DNA of 37,636 nucleotides, from positions 1 through 37,636 of the forward strand of contig JAAYAL010000070.1 of the NCBI GenBank assembly GCA_012719395.1, in the 5' to 3' direction. The position numbers were made by a program, and so were the translations under genes. The notes beneath the pieces were generated by a model. It saw only the letters and a program-made list of their open reading frames with translations. It did no database searches and was not told the DNA's origin. Source of the DNA: Gaiellales bacterium (lineage in GTDB: Bacteria; Actinomycetota; Thermoleophilia; RBG-16-64-13). Shown one piece after another: positions 34,091-37,636 of the stretch. The number at the start of each line of letters is the position of its first letter. Positions within the stretch are counted from its first letter, which is position 1.

Positions 34091-36127
34091 CTACATACGG
34101 CTGAAGTCCGGTTTCCTTTTGCCCAGGAAGGCGCCAATGCCCTCCTTGGCCGCCGGTCCCTCAGCGATCTTGCCGAAGGCCCGGTAGCCCGTCTCCAACG
34201 CCGCACCCAAGTCTGCCTCCTGCACACCGGCACGCACCGCATCCAGGATGATGCCGCAGGCCTGCGCGGACAGTGGGGTGCCGTCCATTTGGGTGGCTTC
34301 CTGCTCAGGGATGTCGGCCGCGGCGAGCCCGGAGGGCTGGTCCGTGGGCATGGCACCGGAAAGGGCGCGCGCACGATCGGCCGCGAGTTGCACCAGCTTC
34401 CAGTAGTCGTCCTCCAGGGCGGAGACCACACCCAACTCCAGGGCGTCCTTGGCGCTCAGCCGGTCGTTGCGGCAGAGCATGGCCGTGAACTTGGCCGCAC
34501 CCTTGGGCCACTTGCGGAAGGGGACTATGAGCCCGCCGATCCCGGGCAGGATGCCCAGAGTGATCTCCGGGAACTGGAAAGTGGCCTTGGAGGAAGCCAC
34601 CAGCCCATGGCAGCGCATAGCCAATTCCGAGCCACCGCCCAGCGCCAAGCCGTTGACCGCCGCCACCACCGGCTTGCGCATGGTGTCCATGTACGTGAGC
34701 AGGTGGGAGGAGTCACGTGCATACTGCGCCGCCGCCGCTGCGTCACCCAGCATCTCCGGGAAACGTCCAATGTCTCCACCGGCGCAGAAGGCCCGCGGTC
34801 CATAGCCGGTGATGACAAAGCCCGTCACGGATTCGTCCGTCTCATACTGCTTGAGCACGGCCAGGATCTCGTCGTTGACCTTGTCGGTGATGGCATTCAT
34901 CTGGGCCGGACGGCGGATGGTGATGATCACCACATCCTCCAGACGATCCACCAGGATGTACTGATTGTAGGTGGTGAGTTCCTCGAAGCGATCCAGGTAG
35001 TTGAGGCCGGGGAAGCCGGGCCGGTCGGCCTCGAAGTCCTGCAGCACTTTCTGCACGCCGGCTTTGCCCATCTCCTGCATCATCTGCAGCGGGCCCTTCT
35101 TGAAGCCCAGCGCCAAGGTGCAGCCCAGGTCCAGGTCCTCGGGCGTACCCACCTTGCGGGCCACGATGTCCAGCGACTGGCTGAAAAGAATGCCTTGGAA
35201 GCGCGTCCGCCCTATGCTGCGCACCTCTTCGGGCACGTCCACCTTCTGGTCGCGACTGGTGGCCACCCGCCAGCGCACCACGCTCTCCAAGATCTTGGCC
35301 GGCTTGTAGCAGTCGCCCTCGGCTTCCTGCTGCCGGCCGTTGGTCTCCACCACAATGAGGTTGCCGTTGGACATGTCCACCACCCATAGCGGGCCGGCGG
35401 CGCAGAACTCCTCCGCCACCTTGTCCACCTCCAACGCCGTGGCTCGATCCAGCTGGTAAGCCGCCTCGTTCACCCAATTGTCAAAGATTCGGTCCAGCAT
35501 GAAGCAGACCACATCCGCCGTAACCACCGGCGTTTTGCCGGTGGCGCAGAACAGCCAGGTGAGGTAGTCCACCGTGGCCCGGTCGGACTTGGCCCAGGTG
35601 ACGACCTCCACGCAAGGGTTGTACCAGGCCGGCGCAAAGAAGTGGGTGACCGCGGTACGGCCCGGGTATTTCATGTCGGCAAAGATGGTCTCGGCCGGGA
35701 TGGAACTGGTATTGGAGGCAATAATGGTCTCCGGCGCCACCCGCTCCTCGATCATCCCAAAGATCTTCTTCTTCAGTGGGATGTTCTCCGTGGCGGCCTC
35801 GATGACCAGGTCGGCGTCGGCAATAGCATCATAGTCCGTGGAGTAAACGATGTTGCCGAGGACCTTGTCCACCATGTCCGGCTTCATCTTGCCGCGCTTG
35901 ACGCTCTTGGCGGCGTAGCCCTCGAAGCGCGCCTTCGCGGCATCCAGAGGCTCCTGCACCACGTCCACCAACGTCAGCTTCATGTCGGGCAGGGCAAGCT
36001 TGAGGTAGTAGCCGATATCGGGGCCGATGGTGCCCGCCCCCACCATGGCCACGTGTGCGGGCATGGTGATGCGCGGAGGATCCAACAGCGGGTTGCGAAA
36101 GCCAGGATAGAGCGCGGGAACCGTCAT
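34091..36127 (-). CDS. Fused 3-hydroxyacyl-CoA dehydrogenase / enoyl-CoA hydratase
   Basis: 678 residues. ATG 36127 is chosen because AGGAGG lies 5 bases upstream; ATG 36130 is too close. The N-terminal NAD-binding domain has GAGTIGPDIG (usual GxGxMGxGIA), then EAATENIPLKKKIFG, SNTSSIPAETI and THFFAPAWYNPCVEVV with catalytic His. A C-terminal dehydrogenase domain follows (to ~385). The crotonase domain (~395-678) has TGYGPRAFCAGGDIGRFPEM, LALGGGSELAMRCHGL and FPEITLGILPGIGG with both glutamates. The dehydrogenase-first order is opposite to FadB and resembles fusions found in anaerobes and archaea. It likely performs two steps of beta-oxidation (or the reverse). It faces the MarR gene across a bidirectional terminator and lies apart from the TRAP gene upstream by a terminator. 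Confidence 0.94.
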   Translation of the reverse strand: MTVPALYPGFRNPLLDPPRITMPAHVAMVGAGTIGPDIGYYLKLALPDMKLTLVDVVQEPLDAAKARFEGYAAKSVKRGKMKPDMVDKVLGNIVYSTDYDAIADADLVIEAATENIPLKKKIFGMIEERVAPETIIASNTSSIPAETIFADMKYPGRTAVTHFFAPAWYNPCVEVVTWAKSDRATVDYLTWLFCATGKTPVVTADVVCFMLDRIFDNWVNEAAYQLDRATALEVDKVAEEFCAAGPLWVVDMSNGNLIVVETNGRQQEAEGDCYKPAKILESVVRWRVATSRDQKVDVPEEVRSIGRTRFQGILFSQSLDIVARKVGTPEDLDLGCTLALGFKKGPLQMMQEMGKAGVQKVLQDFEADRPGFPGLNYLDRFEELTTYNQYILVDRLEDVVIITIRRPAQMNAITDKVNDEILAVLKQYETDESVTGFVITGYGPRAFCAGGDIGRFPEMLGDAAAAAQYARDSSHLLTYMDTMRKPVVAAVNGLALGGGSELAMRCHGLVASSKATFQFPEITLGILPGIGGLIVPFRKWPKGAAKFTAMLCRNDRLSAKDALELGVVSALEDDYWKLVQLAADRARALSGAMPTDQPSGLAAADIPEQEATQMDGTPLSAQACGIILDAVRAGVQEADLGAALETGYRAFGKIAEGPAAKEGIGAFLGKRKPDFSRM

Positions 36128-36210
36128 CATTACCTCCTGCCTGGGAACAACACTTCTCTCACCCGACAGTACTGCCGATGGGCTCTGCCCCTATGACCGT
36201 GCTTGCTGGA

Positions 36211-36249
36211 GGGAGGCGGTGCCCGGCCCGCGGCCGGGCACCGCCTCCC
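36211..36249 (-). terminator. Perfect 18-bp GC hairpin after the TRAP lipoprotein gene
   Basis: GGGAGGCGGTGCCCGGCC (36211-36228) pairs exactly with 36232-36249 around the loop CGC. It begins 43 bases beyond the TRAP binding-protein stop and precedes the dehydrogenase/hydratase start, so it most likely ends the TRAP transcript. Its function as a terminator is inferred from position. Confidence 0.75.
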
Positions 36250-36292
36250 CACGGGTTGATTGCTGGGTCGCCCGCCGGGTGCTCGATGCAGT

Positions 36293-37402
36293 CTACTTGT
36301 GCTTCGCGCCGGCTTCCTGCAGTTGCTTGTAGAAGTCCTCGGCCGGCAGGCCCTTGGCCGCCACAGAGGCGATCCAGGCGTCAGTCACAGGCTGAAGGGC
36401 CGCTTCCAGCTTGGCGGCCTCCTCCGCGGACAACTCCACTTCGGTCAAGCCCTGGTTGGCCTTAGACCACTCAATCGACTCCTTGACGGACTTGTCCAGT
36501 GACTCACCGGCGAACTTGGCGGCTTCCGGCGCCAGTTCCTGGATGACCTCCTTGACGTTGTCCGGCAGCGCCTCGTACTTGTCCTTCTTCATGACCACGA
36601 GCGCACTCACCTGGCCCAAGGGGTTATTGAGGACGTACTTGATCTTCTCCGCGTACTTGAAGTCCATGAGGACCTCGCGCGAGGTCAGGATGCCGTCGAT
36701 AACGCCGGTCTGCAGGGCCTGAGCGATCTCAGACTGCGGCATGCCCACGCCGGTGGCGCCCAGCGACTCCAGGTATTTGGCGCCGCCGGCCGTCCGGATC
36801 TCAGTGCCGGCCAGGCTGGCTACGCTGTCCTTCTTGGCGATGGTCTGGATGTAAGCCGGTTCGGTGCAGAAGGCGGTGATAACCTGAAAGTCCTGCAATT
36901 CGGCGATATCCTGGTTGGCCCACACAACATCGAAGAAAGCCTGGCTGCCCTGTGCGGAGTTGGCGTAGCCAAGGCCGTGCAGGTCGTTGAGCGACAGCAG
37001 CGGGAAACGACCTGGCTCGTAGGTGACAAAGGACAGGCCGATATCGGCCACGCCGGTCAGCACCCCGTCATACATGTTCTTGGCGGTCAGCAGCGTGCCG
37101 CCCAGGAACTTCTGCACCTCGACCTGGCCGTTGGTGCGCTTGTTGATCTCCTCGGCCCAGAAGTCCAGCTGCCGACCGGGGAAGTCCTTGCCAGAGGTGA
37201 AGTGCGCGTACTTGAGGACCATCTTCTCGCCCACCGTGGTACTCGTGCTTTCGCCCCCCGTGGTGGTGGTCTCACCGCCGGCGGGTGCCGTGGTGGTGGT
37301 AGCAGCCGTAGTGGTGGTGGTCTCCCCGCCGCAGCCGGCGACCACAGCGGCAAAGCCCGTGATGCAAATGACAATGACAGCGAGCCAAGCGAATCTCTTC
37401 AC
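36293..37402 (-). CDS. TRAP transporter substrate-binding lipoprotein (DctP family)
   Basis: 369 residues. GTG 37402 is chosen: GGGGAGG precedes it and it gives the compact signal KRFAWLAVIVICITGFAAVVAGC. Cys24 is the lipidation site (lipobox VAGC), so it is anchored outside the membrane. A Thr/Gly-rich linker (residues 25-58) follows. The DctP fold then starts with LKYAHFTSGKDFPGRQLDFWAEEINKRTNGQVEVQKF, and IRTAGGAKYLESLGATGVGMPQSEIAQALQTGVIDGI contains the conserved Arg that binds a substrate carboxylate. It captures a carboxylic acid for a TRAP permease. No DctQ/M permease is seen on its 3' side; it may lie elsewhere. Confidence 0.93.
   Translation of the reverse strand: MKRFAWLAVIVICITGFAAVVAGCGGETTTTTAATTTTAPAGGETTTTGGESTSTTVGEKMVLKYAHFTSGKDFPGRQLDFWAEEINKRTNGQVEVQKFLGGTLLTAKNMYDGVLTGVADIGLSFVTYEPGRFPLLSLNDLHGLGYANSAQGSQAFFDVVWANQDIAELQDFQVITAFCTEPAYIQTIAKKDSVASLAGTEIRTAGGAKYLESLGATGVGMPQSEIAQALQTGVIDGILTSREVLMDFKYAEKIKYVLNNPLGQVSALVVMKKDKYEALPDNVKEVIQELAPEAAKFAGESLDKSVKESIEWSKANQGLTEVELSAEEAAKLEAALQPVTDAWIASVAAKGLPAEDFYKQLQEAGAKHK
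37229..37330 (-). repeat. Thr-rich low-complexity linker
   Basis: The DNA is dominated by ACC/ACG/ACT codons, encoding runs such as TTTTTAATTTT and TTTTGG straight after the lipidated Cys of the TRAP binding protein. It tethers the binding domain to the membrane; such linkers are frequent in actinobacterial lipoproteins. Confidence 0.7.
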
Positions 37403-37516
37403 GGTTCCTCCCCTGATCACAAAGCATAGCGTCCCGTCAAGCGTCCGGTGCCCTGTATCCCCCGCGCCCTCCTTCCCCCCTCTTGGGGCTCCGTTCGCGT
37501 CTCACTCCAGACGGCC

Positions 37517-37636
37517 CTACGCCACCGACCGCCCCTCCTTGGCCCAGATGGCCTCCAGGATACGGTCAGGCGTCATGGGCAACCGGTTGAGACGGATACC
37601 CACGGCGTCATAGAGGGCGTTGGCGATGGCCGGCGC
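37517..37636 (-). CDS. Molybdenum hydroxylase large subunit, C-terminal end (cut by window edge)
   Basis: The last 39 residues read APAIANALYDAVGIRLNRLP, then MTPDRILEAIWAKEG, and end at the TAG at 37519-37517. This matches the conserved end of the molybdopterin-binding subunit of the xanthine dehydrogenase/aldehyde oxidase/CO dehydrogenase (CoxL-like) family. The 5' part is outside the window, so the substrate cannot be judged. Its stop lies 114 bases before the TRAP lipoprotein start on the same strand. Hydroxylases of this family occur in aromatic and heterocyclic degradation, which agrees with the neighbouring genes. Confidence 0.8.
   Translation of the reverse strand, partial: APAIANALYDAVGIRLNRLPMTPDRILEAIWAKEGRSVA

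Noticed and set aside
1-37636. CRISPR arrays, insertion-sequence transposases, rRNA genes or classic riboswitches
   Set aside because: I looked for regular repeat-spacer patterns, DDE transposase motifs and conserved RNA motifs and saw none; the only RNA gene supported is tRNA-Val.

Overview
The window is GC-rich bacterial DNA. A horizontally acquired segment occupies positions 1 to about 6304, and an ordinary, densely packed chromosome follows. The chromosome encodes a two-subunit glycyl-tRNA synthetase, GatCAB, pyruvate phosphate dikinase, a membrane-pyrophosphatase relative and a Thr-rich lipoprotein linker, with many GTG/TTG starts. Together these fit a deep-branching actinobacterium (Thermoleophilia- or Coriobacteriia-like) or another high-GC lineage able to live without oxygen. 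This placement is an inference and I cannot fix the taxon.

Region 1 (1-6312) is a mobile-element hotspot at the 3' end of a tRNA-Val(CAC) gene (6305-6379, minus strand). It holds the end of an XRE-type regulator, a large serine recombinase (LSR1), a DUF4062 protein on the minus strand, then a tightly coupled trio: a small ORF, an HUH rolling-circle replication initiator and a second large serine recombinase (LSR2). LSR2 runs directly into the tRNA gene and stops inside it. A 9-bp direct repeat (ATGGTGGGC) at 2003-2011, near the LSR1 3' end, and at 6304-6312, at the tRNA, suggests two elements integrated in tandem at the same site. Joining LSR1 to the tRNA at this repeat gives a C-terminus ending DTGLEPVTSAV, as if LSR1 once abutted the tRNA in the way LSR2 does now. 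The inner element would be about 4.3 kb.

Region 2 (6305-19772) is a long minus-strand block. In transcription order it holds dnaG, a primary sigma factor, gatC-gatA-gatB, an HxlR-type regulator, a second primary-type sigma factor, a Nudix CoA pyrophosphatase, an enoyl-CoA hydratase, a FabH-like protein with an altered active site, a CopA copper ATPase, a TTG-start rubredoxin and tRNA-Val. Region 3 (19795-30428) has an exported FAD-dependent oxidoreductase on the plus strand, then, all minus strand, glyQ-glyS, ppdK, a dGTPase-like HD hydrolase and a membrane-pyrophosphatase homologue that has lost several catalytic residues.

Region 4 (30493-37636) looks like a carboxylic-acid/acyl-CoA catabolic locus. 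It has an AMP-forming acyl-CoA synthetase and a BadH-like short-chain dehydrogenase transcribed leftward. A VOC (glyoxalase-fold) protein and a MarR regulator are transcribed rightward from a shared AT-rich promoter region with a MarR-like palindrome. Beyond them are a fused 3-hydroxyacyl-CoA dehydrogenase/enoyl-CoA hydratase, a TRAP substrate-binding lipoprotein and the C-terminus of a molybdenum hydroxylase large subunit. A reasonable model is uptake by TRAP, CoA activation, then beta-oxidation-like steps on a (possibly alicyclic or aromatic) acid. Perfect GC-rich hairpins act as likely terminators at 24671-24700, 34036-34075 and 36211-36249.
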